In this document: positions 50,255 through 58,418 of the stretch, in pieces
Position numbering within the stretch: the first letter of the stretch is position 1
How the letters are laid out: each line of letters begins with the position of its first letter
Assembly (NCBI RefSeq): GCF_029457495.1
Contig: NZ_CP120361.1
Location: 1,876,001 to 1,940,000, forward strand
Direction of reading: 5' to 3'
Length of the DNA stretch: 64,000 nucleotides
Source: Chelativorans sp. AA-79
GTDB taxonomy: Bacteria > Pseudomonadota > Alphaproteobacteria > Rhizobiales > Rhizobiaceae
Notes under the pieces: model-generated
What the model was told of the DNA's origin: nothing
Databases searched by the model: none
Seen by the model: only the letters and a program-made list of their open reading frames with translations
Position numbers and translations under genes: made by a program

Positions 50255-51079
50255 ATGCGTGTCCTGGTTACCGGAGGCAATGGCCGGATCGGTCGCTATC
50301 TGCTGCAGGAGCTTGCCTCGCATGGCCATGAGGTGACGAGCCTCGACTTGAACCCGCCGCCCGAGCCGGTGGCGGGCGTGGGGACTATGCTGGGCAATGT
50401 CGCCCGTGCAGAGGACATATTTGGCGCGATCGCCTATGCGAAGGCCGAGGCGGTGATCCATATGGCCGCCTGGTCCGACCCTGGTATCGTCGCGGACACC
50501 CGCACCTATTGCGACAATGTCTCGGCCAATTTCAACGTGCTGGACGCCTGCTTCAACCTTTCGGTCCGGCGTGTGCTCGTCGCATCAAGCGCCCAGGTCT
50601 ACGGCTTTGCCGGCCATGCGCCCGACTACGCGCCGGTGGACGAGGGTCACCCACTACGGCCGCTCAACAGCTATGCGCTTTCCAAGATCGCCTGCGAAGA
50701 AGCCGCGTCCTATTTCGCGAAGAAGGGGCTCAGCGTGCTGGCGCTCAGAATCATGGGCGCAAGGATTCCGGACGCTCTGCCTGCCGAAATCGAGCGCGTG
50801 CGGGCGAACCCGGCGTCGGACCGCTTCCTCCTCTGGACCCGCACGGATGCGCGGGACATCGCGACAGGCTGCCGTCAGGCCATTGAGGTGGAAAGGGTCG
50901 AATCCGGCATCTACAATCTCACCGGTGGCTGCAACGTGGTGGGCTGCCCCACGGCAGACCTGTTCTGGGAATACTCGCCCACCACTTCCATAAGACCGAA
51001 GCTGAGGGGCATGGAGTCCGGATTGAGCATCACCAAGGCGCAAAGGGCGTTTGGATATAGTCCCCGGGTGACCTTTTGA
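50255..51079 (+). CDS. NAD-dependent epimerase/dehydratase family protein (uronate dehydrogenase-like)
   Basis: A 274-residue extended SDR, a length typical of uronate dehydrogenases (about 265). The Rossmann motif is GGNGRIGRY near residue 8. The serine region is VASSAQVYG and the catalytic motif YALSK near residue 142. Uronate dehydrogenase oxidises galacturonate or glucuronate to the lactone; with the dehydratase candidates and KdgD this would complete most of the oxidative route. Simple epimerases share the motifs. AGGGAGGGGTTCT precedes the ATG. A putative operator (site C) lies 39 bases upstream. Confidence 0.85.
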   Translation: MRVLVTGGNGRIGRYLLQELASHGHEVTSLDLNPPPEPVAGVGTMLGNVARAEDIFGAIAYAKAEAVIHMAAWSDPGIVADTRTYCDNVSANFNVLDACFNLSVRRVLVASSAQVYGFAGHAPDYAPVDEGHPLRPLNSYALSKIACEEAASYFAKKGLSVLALRIMGARIPDALPAEIERVRANPASDRFLLWTRTDARDIATGCRQAIEVERVESGIYNLTGGCNVVGCPTADLFWEYSPTTSIRPKLRGMESGLSITKAQRAFGYSPRVTF

Positions 51080-51109
51080 GCTGTCCGGGTCCGGTCGCAT
51101 GTCGATCCG

Positions 51110-51394
51110 CTAACCCTTTACCGAGCCTGCCGTCATGCCGGCGATGATCTGCCGGTTGAAGAAGAGGAGGACGAGCAGCGGCGGGATCGTAATGAAGGCC
51201 GTCACCACCATCCAGTTTCGCGTGGTGATCACCTCCACGAGATTGTCCCAGACGTCGAACTCGGTCGGCCAGGAGAAATCGAGCAGTGATGACTGTTCCC
51301 GGTCCTTCACCGCCGTCAGCATGATGAAGACAAAGGGTATGATGAAGACGACGGTCGCGAGAAGCCGTGGCGGCTTTGAGGCGCGAATCCGATT
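51110..51394 (-). pseudogene. MalG-type sugar permease remnant with large internal deletion
   Basis: On the minus strand the frame reads RLLATVVFIIPFVFIMLTAV and then SLLDFSWPTEFDVWDNLVE, the N-terminal helix and first loop of a carbohydrate ABC permease, up to NWMVV near 51203. It then jumps directly to TAFITIPPLLVLLFFN and RQIIAGMTAGSVKG, the last helix and the typical C-terminus. About 180-200 residues of the middle are missing, in frame. No usable start codon lies between the upstream in-frame stop near 51430 and the internal ATG at 51322. It is no longer a permease and has no importer partner genes here. Confidence 0.8.
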
Positions 51395-51485
51395 GCGTGG
51401 CCTACATTGAAATGCCGGGGGCCTGCTCTATCTGGCCCGCGAAAAGGATGTCCCGTTGGCGGCTTGTTCCCTATAGGAGGCCTTC

Positions 51486-52712
51486 ATGACACGCTTGGTG
51501 TCCCTAATAGCCATGGCAGCGGTCCTGTGCGGTCCCGCATTTGCCCAGACGGATAGCGGTGAGACGGCCGAGACCGCCGCGCCCAACGCACCCGATCAGG
51601 AGCCGGCTTTCGAAAACCAGACGCGTGCGCCGCTTCCTGCCGAGGAGACCGCCGTCGAGACCGCGACGATTGCGGAGGACCTGCCGAATTTATGGTCGAT
51701 GGAGTTCCTCCCCGGCGGCGATATGCTCGTGACCGCCAAGGAAGGCGACATGATGATCATCTCCTCGGAGGGCGAGGCGGGGGCGCCGATCGAAGGTGTT
51801 CCCGAGGTGATGTCCGAGGGCCAGGGCGGGCTTCTGGATGTCGCGCTCGCTCCCGATTTCGAAGAAAGCGGGATGATCTATCTTTCCTTCTCGGAGCCGC
51901 GAGAAGGCGGCGGCAACGGAACGAGCGTCGCCCGCGCCCGTCTGGAAACCGACGGATCCGGCACCGGATCGCTGCAGGATCTGGAAATCATCTTCCGGCA
52001 GACTCCCGCCTATGACGGGGACATGCATTTCGGCTCGCGCCTCGTTTTCGGCCCCGACGACCATCTCTTCGTCACGGTGGGCGAGCGCTCCGATACGCCC
52101 ATCCGCGACCAGGCCCAGGACCTGACCTCCGGGCTCGGAAAGATTTTCCGGATCAACCGGGACGGGTCCGCCCCGGAAGACAATCCGTTCGCCCAGCACG
52201 CCTCGATCCAGCCGGAAATCTGGTCCTATGGCCACCGCAATCTCCAGGCAGCCACGCTGGATCCGGAAGGCCGACTCTGGACGGTCGAGCATGGGCCCAT
52301 GGGCGGTGACGAATTGAACCGGCCGGAAGCGGGCCTGAATTACGGCTGGCCGGTCATCACTTACGGCGTGGACTATGGCGGCGCGCCGATCGGCCGCGGC
52401 CTCACCGCGATGGAGGGTATGGAACAGCCGGTCTATTACTGGGATCCGGTCATCGCCCCTTCCGGCATGACCTTCTACCAGGGCGAGGAGTTTCCGGCCT
52501 GGGACGGCGCAGTCCTTATCGGTGGCCTGGTCAGCCAAGGCCTCGTCGTCCTTCATCTGCAGGAAGGGCGGGTGACGAGCGAGGAGCGCATTCCGCTCGA
52601 GGCCCGCGTCCAGGATGTCAAGGTCGGGCCGGATGGTGCGGTCTACGCCCTTACCGAGAGCGACAACAACGGCGCCAGCGCAATCGTGCGCGTCACCAGA
52701 CAGGCCGGCTGA
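51486..52712 (+). CDS. PQQ-dependent sugar dehydrogenase family protein (glucose/sorbosone dehydrogenase type)
   Basis: A 408-residue secreted protein. A Sec signal peptide ends at AFAQ near residue 21, then an acidic Pro/Ala-rich stretch to about residue 60 precedes a six-bladed propeller. The motif YGHRNLQAATLDPEGRLWT and EHGPMGGDELN are characteristic of the soluble glucose dehydrogenase/sorbosone dehydrogenase family, which uses PQQ and passes electrons to periplasmic acceptors. No PQQ synthesis genes are in view, so the cofactor may be imported or made elsewhere. AGGAGG precedes the ATG. It is followed by a terminator hairpin. Confidence 0.9.
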   Translation: MTRLVSLIAMAAVLCGPAFAQTDSGETAETAAPNAPDQEPAFENQTRAPLPAEETAVETATIAEDLPNLWSMEFLPGGDMLVTAKEGDMMIISSEGEAGAPIEGVPEVMSEGQGGLLDVALAPDFEESGMIYLSFSEPREGGGNGTSVARARLETDGSGTGSLQDLEIIFRQTPAYDGDMHFGSRLVFGPDDHLFVTVGERSDTPIRDQAQDLTSGLGKIFRINRDGSAPEDNPFAQHASIQPEIWSYGHRNLQAATLDPEGRLWTVEHGPMGGDELNRPEAGLNYGWPVITYGVDYGGAPIGRGLTAMEGMEQPVYYWDPVIAPSGMTFYQGEEFPAWDGAVLIGGLVSQGLVVLHLQEGRVTSEERIPLEARVQDVKVGPDGAVYALTESDNNGASAIVRVTRQAG

Positions 52713-52746
52713 CGGCGATCGCTACACTGGTTGCCAAGCGACAGCG

Positions 52747-52772
52747 GGCCTCCGGTCCTTCAACCGGAGGCC
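52747..52772 (+). terminator. Terminator-like hairpin after the sugar dehydrogenase gene
   Basis: GGCCTCCGGT at 52747-52756 pairs perfectly with ACCGGAGGCC at 52763-52772 around CCTTCA. It lies 35 bases after the stop. There is only a weak T content after the stem. Confidence 0.65.
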
Positions 52773-52833
52773 ATCAGATAATGGATCATGTTGATTGGTC
52801 CGCCGGGGCCTTGCCGCCGGTCAACTCTCGACC

Positions 52834-53025
52834 TCATGCATGCCGACCGCCTTTCAACTCCTGCACCTCGCGCTCCAGCAACGGCTGATCATCGCCGCAG
52901 CGGTCGCGCAAGTCGCGTGCCTGCTCCAGCGTAATTCCATATCGCTCGGCCAAGTGGCGGATATCCGGATCGTCGCTGCCGGATGCCCGTGCCTCCGGGC
53001 TTGTGAACGTCTTATCATCACCCAT
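52834..53025 (-). CDS. DUF3606 domain small protein
   Basis: A 63-residue soluble protein resembling the DUF3606 family, which is common in alphaproteobacteria and other Gram-negatives. The recognisable region is DIRHLAERYGITLEQARDLR, a predicted pair of helices. The ATG at 53025 follows AGGGAGCCACAC; a longer start eight codons upstream has no ribosome site. The family has no established function; some members rise under stress. It stands alone between convergent and same-strand neighbours. Confidence 0.8.
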   Translation of the reverse strand: MGDDKTFTSPEARASGSDDPDIRHLAERYGITLEQARDLRDRCGDDQPLLEREVQELKGGRHA

Positions 53026-53119
53026 GTGTGGCTCCCTTTCTCGACACAACTGCCAGCCGCGTGGACGGTTCCCTGCCGGGCCGCGCTCCCGGGCATGCCA
53101 GACACGCGGAACGCGCCTC

Positions 53120-53153
53120 GATCAGTCGTGGTGTGCGAGCACCACGGCTGATC
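53120..53153 (-). terminator. Terminator-like hairpin downstream of the methyltransferase gene
   Basis: GATCAGTCGTGGTG at 53120-53133 pairs with CACCACGGCTGATC at 53140-53153 around a 6-base loop, with one G-T pair. It lies 44 bases after the methyltransferase stop on the minus strand. Confidence 0.65.
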
Positions 53154-53197
53154 TGGTCTATTCGTCCAAATCTCCTTCTGCAGGGCGATGTCGAGGA

Positions 53198-54274
53198 TCA
53201 GAGCCGCGCTTCGAGGATCAGGTTGAACGGGGTCTCGAAAGCGCGGCGGAAACGGGTGAAGCCGGCTCGGCGGAACACGTCCGCAAGCCGAGCCTCGCCG
53301 GCCTGCGCGCCGAGCACCAGGCGACCACCGTCGGAAATCGCATGGGCGCAGCAGATGGTGGTGGAGGCTGCGTAGTACAATCTTCCCACCGGCGTGATGT
53401 TATCCTCGACCCGATCGTTGGCGAATGGCTCCACCAGCATCACGGTGCCGTCCGGCGCGAGTGTCTTGGCGGCGTGGGAGGCTGCCGCGACCGGATCGCC
53501 CATATCGTGCAGGGCGTCGAAGAAGCAGATCAGGTCGTAGCCCTTGCCGGGATAGTCGTCGGCCCGCGCCGCCGCGAAGGTCGCCCGCTCGGCAACGCCC
53601 GCCTCGGCGGCGACCTTCCGAGCCTCCGATAGCGATTCCTGGTGGTTGTCGAAGCCGCGGAACTCGGACGCCGGAAAGGCCTTCGCCATGAGCACCGTCG
53701 AATGGCCGTGGCCGCAGCCGATATCGGCCACGAGCGCGCCGGCCTTCAGTTTCTCAATGACCCCGTCGAGAGCCGGTAGCCATTCAGCGACCAGGCTCGC
53801 CTTGTAGGCGTTGCGGTAGAAGGCAGCGACTCCGCAGGAGAGCCGTCCGTCGTGGTCGCCCCAGGGAATGCCCTTGCCGGTGCGGAACGCCTCCACGGCC
53901 TTGTCCTCGTCGGCCCACATCGAGGCGGGCACGGCCCAGGCGTTTGGGATGAAAGCCGGGCTGTCCTCGTCGGCGAGCACGAGGGCCTGCTCCGGCGTCA
54001 TCTCATAGGTACCGCTGATGGCATGATAGGTGACGTAGCCGCCCGCGACCTGCGAATTGAGCCATTCGTGCACGTAGCGTTCAGCGCATCCGGCGCGTCT
54101 GGCCAGTTCGCGTGCGCTGAGTGGCCCGGCCCCGGCCATCGCCTTGTAGAGGCCGAGCCGGTTGCCGAGGCCTATCATGACACCGCCATAGCCGGCGGAA
54201 AGGTCTTCGAAAGCGCGCGCGACCAGCGCGTCGAGCTTCGCGGAATTGATTGTGTTGTGGTGGGTGTGTTCCAT
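53198..54274 (-). CDS. SAM-dependent methyltransferase (class I, N-terminal winged helix)
   Basis: A 358-residue protein. Residues about 10-100 form a winged-helix dimerisation domain (LSARELARRAGCAERYVHEW). The Rossmann methyltransferase domain has motif I VADIGCGHGHSTV near residue 178, DNHQES as the acidic loop and CFFDALHDMGDP near 250. It resembles O-methyltransferases and a large set of class-I methyltransferases of unknown substrate. The ATG at 54274 follows AGGAGACACAGAA. It is divergent from a GlxA-type regulator gene with a 179-base gap, so it may be the target of that regulator. Confidence 0.88.
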   Translation of the reverse strand: MEHTHHNTINSAKLDALVARAFEDLSAGYGGVMIGLGNRLGLYKAMAGAGPLSARELARRAGCAERYVHEWLNSQVAGGYVTYHAISGTYEMTPEQALVLADEDSPAFIPNAWAVPASMWADEDKAVEAFRTGKGIPWGDHDGRLSCGVAAFYRNAYKASLVAEWLPALDGVIEKLKAGALVADIGCGHGHSTVLMAKAFPASEFRGFDNHQESLSEARKVAAEAGVAERATFAAARADDYPGKGYDLICFFDALHDMGDPVAAASHAAKTLAPDGTVMLVEPFANDRVEDNITPVGRLYYAASTTICCAHAISDGGRLVLGAQAGEARLADVFRRAGFTRFRRAFETPFNLILEARL

Positions 54275-54340
54275 TTCTGTGTCTCCTGTCCGGGCGCTCA
54301 GTGGCAAACCTGAGGCTGTCGGTAAATCGCAGGGACCGGA

Positions 54341-54398
54341 GAAGAGCGGCAGAGCCGGAATGTCCAGAATCGGGTCATTTGTGCCATTCGGCTCCCAC
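54341..54398. promoter_or_regulatory. Repeated regulatory-type motif before the GlxA-type gene (copy 1)
   Basis: GAGCGGCAGAGCCG, then CGGGTCATTTGTGCCATTCGG. A nearly ungapped second copy lies at 56211-56268, where no matching gene follows. It could be the binding site of the neighbouring AraC-type regulator. Confidence 0.5.
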
Positions 54399-54453
54399 AA
54401 AACGTGGCGCGACGGCCTTGTTGGGGTTATTCTACGACGCGAGGGGAACTGAC

Positions 54454-55503
54454 ATGCACGCCGCCGCGACCAGATCCGAGCCGCTCCATGTGAGCCTCGT
54501 CGCCATTCCCGAAGCCGTCGTTTCGACGCTTTCCGGCATTTTCGACGTGATGAACGCCTTCGCCATGATGCCGCTGTCAGGCTTGCCGTCGCAGGAACCA
54601 CCTTTTCAGGTCGAAATCGTCGGGCTGAAACCCGGCCCGCTGGAGCTTGCCAGTCGCGTTCCAGTCGTGGTGCAGCGCAGCGTCGTCGAAGTCGACGACA
54701 CCGACATCATCATCGTCCCCTCGATCCTGCTTGGGCCGGCCGGTTGGCAGAAGGGCCTGCATCCGGAAATTGTCGATTGGTTCTGCGCCATGCATCGTCG
54801 CGGCGCGCTTCTATGTTCCGCCTGTTCCGGTATCTTCCTGCTGGCTGAAACGGGGCTTTTCGACGGTGTGGATACGACGGTGCATTTTGGCTACGCCCAC
54901 GCCTTCTCAGCCACGTTTCCGGAGGTGCCGATCCACCCCGAGCGCGTCCTGGTCGTCTCCGGCAGGCACGAGGAACTGATCACTTCCGGCGCTTCGATGA
55001 CCTGGCACGATCTCGTGCTGTACCTGATCGCCCGCCATGCCGGAGCGACCGCGGCCCAAGCCGTCGCGCGGTCATTCGCCCTGCAGTGGCATCAGGACGG
55101 TCTGGCCCCTTACATCGTCTTCGAAGGGCGCAAGGACCACGGCGACCTTGCTATCCAGGCGGCCCAGGAATGGGTCGCGACGCATTTTTCGGTGGTCAAT
55201 CCCGTGGAAGAAATGATCCGGCGCACGGGCCTCTCCGAGCGCACTTTCAAGCGCCGCTTTACGAGCGCGACGGGATCGAGCCCGATCGCCTATGTGCAGC
55301 GCCTGAGAATAGAGGACGCCAAGCGCCGGCTTGAGCGGACGGAAGCGTCGATCGACGAAATCAGCTGGCAGGTCGGCTACGAAGAGCCGGCCTTCTTCCG
55401 CCGTCTCTTCAAGCGTGTCACGGGCCTGCCGCCGGGCGCGTACCGCAGGCGCTTCAAGATTCCCGACTATGCTCGGCAGGGGGCCAGAGAAGTCGAGGTT
55501 TGA
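54454..55503 (+). CDS. GlxA family transcriptional regulator (DJ-1/PfpI plus AraC domains)
   Basis: A 349-residue regulator. Residues about 8-185 form a class-I glutamine-amidotransferase-like (DJ-1/PfpI) sensor domain, with the nucleophile elbow ALLCSACSGIFLL near residue 120. Residues about 230-335 carry an AraC helix-turn-helix pair (MIRRTGLSERTFKRRFTSAT and QVGYEEPAFFRRLFKRVTG). The Cys in SACSG might sense its ligand. The ATG at 54454 follows GAGGGGAACTGAC. It faces the methyltransferase gene. A strong terminator follows at 55530. Confidence 0.92.
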   Translation: MHAAATRSEPLHVSLVAIPEAVVSTLSGIFDVMNAFAMMPLSGLPSQEPPFQVEIVGLKPGPLELASRVPVVVQRSVVEVDDTDIIIVPSILLGPAGWQKGLHPEIVDWFCAMHRRGALLCSACSGIFLLAETGLFDGVDTTVHFGYAHAFSATFPEVPIHPERVLVVSGRHEELITSGASMTWHDLVLYLIARHAGATAAQAVARSFALQWHQDGLAPYIVFEGRKDHGDLAIQAAQEWVATHFSVVNPVEEMIRRTGLSERTFKRRFTSATGSSPIAYVQRLRIEDAKRRLERTEASIDEISWQVGYEEPAFFRRLFKRVTGLPPGAYRRRFKIPDYARQGAREVEV

Positions 55504-55529
55504 GAAAACCATAGGAGGGTTGACCACGA

Positions 55530-55561
55530 AAATAGGCAGCCTCGTTCGAGGCTGCCTATTT
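55530..55561. terminator. Strong bidirectional terminator
   Basis: AAATAGGCAGCCTCG pairs perfectly over 15 bases with CGAGGCTGCCTATTT around TT. T-rich sequence follows on the plus strand, and AAAA-rich sequence precedes it for the minus strand. It ends the GlxA-type gene and the converging secreted-protein gene. Confidence 0.85.
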
Positions 55562-55579
55562 GTTTGACGATGGTCCGCC

Positions 55580-56044
55580 TTAGTCGTCCGAAACGGCGAA
55601 ATCGTCGGAGGCGTTGTAACCCCGGGACATCGGGGTGCGACCGAACTGCGCCCGGCGAGGGTAGCCACTCGTCAGCCGCTCCGCCGCGGTGCTGGAGGTG
55701 ACGCTGCCGACATCGAGGCGCCCGAACGGTCTCCGGGACAAGGAGGCCGGCAGGTCGTTTCGGTCGCTCGGGCCGAAAGCGTCCGCAGCGCTATAAATCC
55801 GGTTCGTGCCGCCGAACTGCGATCGGGAAGGATAACCGACAGTCACCCTGCTCGTGCTGGAGGTGACAATCCCGGCATCGAGGCCGTTGAACTGCCTCTT
55901 GGCGAGAGAGGCCGGAAGATCGTCCTGCTCGCTAAAGCCGAAATGGTGGGCAGCGTTGTGGCCGGAATGAGTCTCAAGCGCATTTGCGCCTGTGAGACCG
56001 AACCCAAGGATCGCAAGGGCTGACGTGAGAATGACTTTACGCAT
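55580..56044 (-). CDS. Secreted hypothetical protein with two internal repeats
   Basis: A 154-residue protein with a Sec signal peptide (cleavage near ANA, about residue 22). The mature part is two copies of a unit of about 55 residues: the first contains DDLPASLAKRQFNGLDAG and VTVGYPSRSQFGG, the second NDLPASLSRRPFGRLDVG and TSGYPRRAQFGRT. A third unit begins at the C-terminus and ends after SDD. No known domain was recognised. The ATG follows AAAGGAAATGCC. It converges on the GlxA-type gene across a shared terminator. Its role is unknown; an extracellular structural or binding function is possible. Confidence 0.75.
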   Translation of the reverse strand: MRKVILTSALAILGFGLTGANALETHSGHNAAHHFGFSEQDDLPASLAKRQFNGLDAGIVTSSTSRVTVGYPSRSQFGGTNRIYSAADAFGPSDRNDLPASLSRRPFGRLDVGSVTSSTAAERLTSGYPRRAQFGRTPMSRGYNASDDFAVSDD

Positions 56045-56373
56045 GGCATTTCCTTTCTGTGTTGGTCGAGAGTGTTTGAGCTGTGTTCATCGTTTCGATC
56101 TCAACCGGAACCTGACGCAGCGAATGCACCGCCTTCCCGGTCGACCGGCCCCAGGGCTTTCATGCTTGCGTCTCCGCGAGCCGTTGAGGCTTGGCGGTAA
56201 TCACAGAAACGGCGGAGGAGCGGCAGAGCCGACTTGGCCAAAAACGGGCCGTTTGCGCCATGCGGGCCGGAAGCCTGTTGGCAAACCGGCTACCGTATCC
56301 TGGAATGGTGGAGGAAAGGCTCGTTCGGCCGCGTGCTAGGGATTTCGGTTGCCCATCTGGCGGATGGTTCCAT
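56045..56373. other. Intergenic stretch with second copy of the GlxA-promoter-like motif
   Basis: No supported gene is present. The bases 56211-56268 closely match those before the GlxA-type gene at 54341-54398, including GGAGCGGCAGAGCCG and GTTTGCGCCAT. The sequence after this copy is not a recognisable coding region. It may be the remains of a duplicated regulator or its promoter. Confidence 0.5.
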
Positions 56374-57381
56374 TCACGCGCTGTCGCGGAGGATGAGTTC
56401 TGGCTCGATTAGTCTGATGTCGCGCGCGTTCCACGAGCCGCGGCTTTCGATCCGTTTTAGAATTCGGTCGACGCCGATCCGGCTGATTTCATCCGCAGCA
56501 TAGTTCACCGTCGTCAGCGGCAATGCTCCATATTGCGAAATTTCCGTGTTGTCGTAGCCGATGACGGCCAGGTCTTGTGGAACGGCAATGCCGTTTTCCC
56601 GGCACCAGTGGAGCGCGCCGACGGCGAGCGAATCGGTGGAGGCGAACAGAGCAGTGGGGCGGGGAGCGCTTTGCATGATCCGCTCCATCGCGGTGAAGCC
56701 ATGTGTCGGCGCGTGGCCTTCAGGCTCGAAAACCGTGATCGCCTCTTTGGCGAGCCCTGCTTCCCGCACTGCACGCAGCGCGCCGTGCATCTTGTCGAAA
56801 TTGCCGAGCGCCCGCCCACCGTCGAGCATGGCGATGCGTCGATGGCCTTTTTGGCAGAGATGGCGAAAGGCCTTGTAGGCGCCGGCCCGGTCGTCGATCG
56901 TCACGGTGTCGAGGGCGGAACCCGGCAGGTTCACCAGCAGCAGCACCGGGGTGCCCGCCTCGTCGGCAGCCTTGATGTGATCGTATTCCCGGTGGCTCGC
57001 CGGATAGATCAGCATCCCGTCGACCTGATACGACAGGAACAGTTCGATGGCGCGTTTTTCGTTTTCGACGCTCGAATCCGAGGCGGCGAACATCATGGCG
57101 TAGCCGGCCAGCGACAGCTCGCGTTCGATGGTGCGCGCGGCGAGCGTCAGCGTCGGGTTCATGATGTCGGTCATGACAAGGCCGATCGTCCGCGTGGCGC
57201 TGTGCACGAGCGAGCGGGCGATGTGGTTGGGGAAGTAGTTCAGCCGCGCGGCGGCCTCCAGGATCCGCTCGCGCGTCTCCTCCGGAAGGCGCGGGCTGCC
57301 CCTGAGGGCGAGCGAAACGGTGTTCGCCGAAAAGCCGGTGGCTTCCGCAATGTCCTTCAGACGCGCGCGCAGTCTTGCCAT
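56374..57381 (-). CDS. LacI family transcriptional regulator
   Basis: A 335-residue regulator with the helix-turn-helix RLKDIAEATGFSANTVSLAL at the N-terminus, followed by a hinge region ERILEAAARLNYFPNHIAR and a sugar-binding effector domain to the end. It is the first regulator of the region-8 locus and lies downstream of two VOC genes and an aldo/keto reductase on the same strand. The most likely target is the importer promoter near 59300, where a perfect 14-base palindrome of LacI type overlaps the -10 element. No autoregulatory palindrome was seen before this gene. Confidence 0.92.
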   Translation of the reverse strand: MARLRARLKDIAEATGFSANTVSLALRGSPRLPEETRERILEAAARLNYFPNHIARSLVHSATRTIGLVMTDIMNPTLTLAARTIERELSLAGYAMMFAASDSSVENEKRAIELFLSYQVDGMLIYPASHREYDHIKAADEAGTPVLLLVNLPGSALDTVTIDDRAGAYKAFRHLCQKGHRRIAMLDGGRALGNFDKMHGALRAVREAGLAKEAITVFEPEGHAPTHGFTAMERIMQSAPRPTALFASTDSLAVGALHWCRENGIAVPQDLAVIGYDNTEISQYGALPLTTVNYAADEISRIGVDRILKRIESRGSWNARDIRLIEPELILRDSA

Positions 57382-57445
57382 TTCGTACCCTCGCCCTCCG
57401 GCCCCCGGCCGGAACGGCAGAGCCGATATCAGGGCCGTGGCCGGA

Positions 57446-57865
57446 TTACCAGTCCGCGACCCGGTCGCGCCCGACGAACTGGGCGCTCTTGTCGGTGTAT
57501 TCGAAGAGCTCGATCTTCACGTTGTTCGGATCGCGGATCCATGCCTGATAGGTGTCGTCGCAGGCATATTTCTTCTTGGTGATCTCGACGCCCTTCGACC
57601 TGATGTGCTCGATCGCCGCATCGAGGTTTTCGACCTCCAGGCAGAAATGGTTGATCTGGTTGGTGTCGCCATAGGACGTCCCGTCCTTCTGGAAGACCTC
57701 GACGTGGCTGCGGCCGCCGCAGTTCAGATAGAACCCGAACACCTTCCCGTCGCGCAGGAAATTGAACTGGATGCCCATCCCCAGCACGTCCTCGTAGAAG
57801 GTGCGGGTCTTTTCCAGGTCGTGCGCGAAGATGCACACATGCGCCACCTGCTTCACCTTGATCAT
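57446..57865 (-). CDS. VOC family protein (glyoxalase/dioxygenase fold)
   Basis: A 139-residue vicinal-oxygen-chelate protein with two beta-alpha-beta-beta-beta modules. Candidate metal ligands are His in AHVCIFAHD, His in NQINHFCLEV and Glu in KIELFEY. The family includes glyoxalase I, methylmalonyl-CoA epimerase and ring-cleavage enzymes, so the reaction cannot be assigned. A second VOC gene lies upstream, 37 bases away. AGGAACAGGACG precedes the ATG. Confidence 0.85.
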   Translation of the reverse strand: MIKVKQVAHVCIFAHDLEKTRTFYEDVLGMGIQFNFLRDGKVFGFYLNCGGRSHVEVFQKDGTSYGDTNQINHFCLEVENLDAAIEHIRSKGVEITKKKYACDDTYQAWIRDPNNVKIELFEYTDKSAQFVGRDRVADW

Positions 57866-57902
57866 CGTCCTGTTCCTCCCATGACCATTGCTGTTCCTAT
57901 CC

Positions 57903-58367
57903 TCAATAGATCGTCAGCACCTGCGGAGGCGCTCCATCCGCCAGATTGCGTTCCGCCTCGAACTGGATGCACTCCGGCGCCATTTCCTGGATCTCGATGC
58001 GATTTCCGTCGGGATCCTCGATCCACATCCCCCAGTTGCCGTCGACGCCGCGCACCGTCTTGCGCGGCCGGCTGAGCTTCACGCCCGCATCTGCGAGCCT
58101 CTTCTCGGCTTCGTCGGCGTTTCTCACCGTGAGGCAGAAGTGGTTCATGCCGGTTCTCTTCTGATCGGCTGCGGGATCACCGTCGCCTCCCGGGAGCAGC
58201 TCCAGATAGAGGTGCTCACTGATGCGGTGATAGACGATCCACGGCTTGCCCTCGGCGTCGAGCAGCCGAAGCATCTCGGGGAAGCCGATGCGGTCGTAGA
58301 AATCAACCGAGACCTCCAGATCGTTCACCTTCAAAGCCATGTGGCCGAAGCCGTCGAATATTCCCAC
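57903..58367 (-). CDS. VOC family protein (second copy)
   Basis: A 154-residue VOC protein distinct from its neighbour. The modules begin GHMALKVNDLEVSVDFYDRI and MNHFCLTVRNADEAEKRLAD, with ligand candidates His in FGHMAL, His in MNHFCL and Glu in RIEIQEM. It is placed between an aldo/keto reductase and another VOC gene on the minus strand, which suggests one operon. Tandem VOC genes beside sugar importers hint at a role in metabolising or epimerising a keto-sugar intermediate. Confidence 0.85.
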   Translation of the reverse strand: MGIFDGFGHMALKVNDLEVSVDFYDRIGFPEMLRLLDAEGKPWIVYHRISEHLYLELLPGGDGDPAADQKRTGMNHFCLTVRNADEAEKRLADAGVKLSRPRKTVRGVDGNWGMWIEDPDGNRIEIQEMAPECIQFEAERNLADGAPPQVLTIY

Positions 58368-58418
58368 CTCTTCCTCCTTCTGCCGCTCCTTTCGGGGACG
58401 GCTCTTCCGATTGACTGG

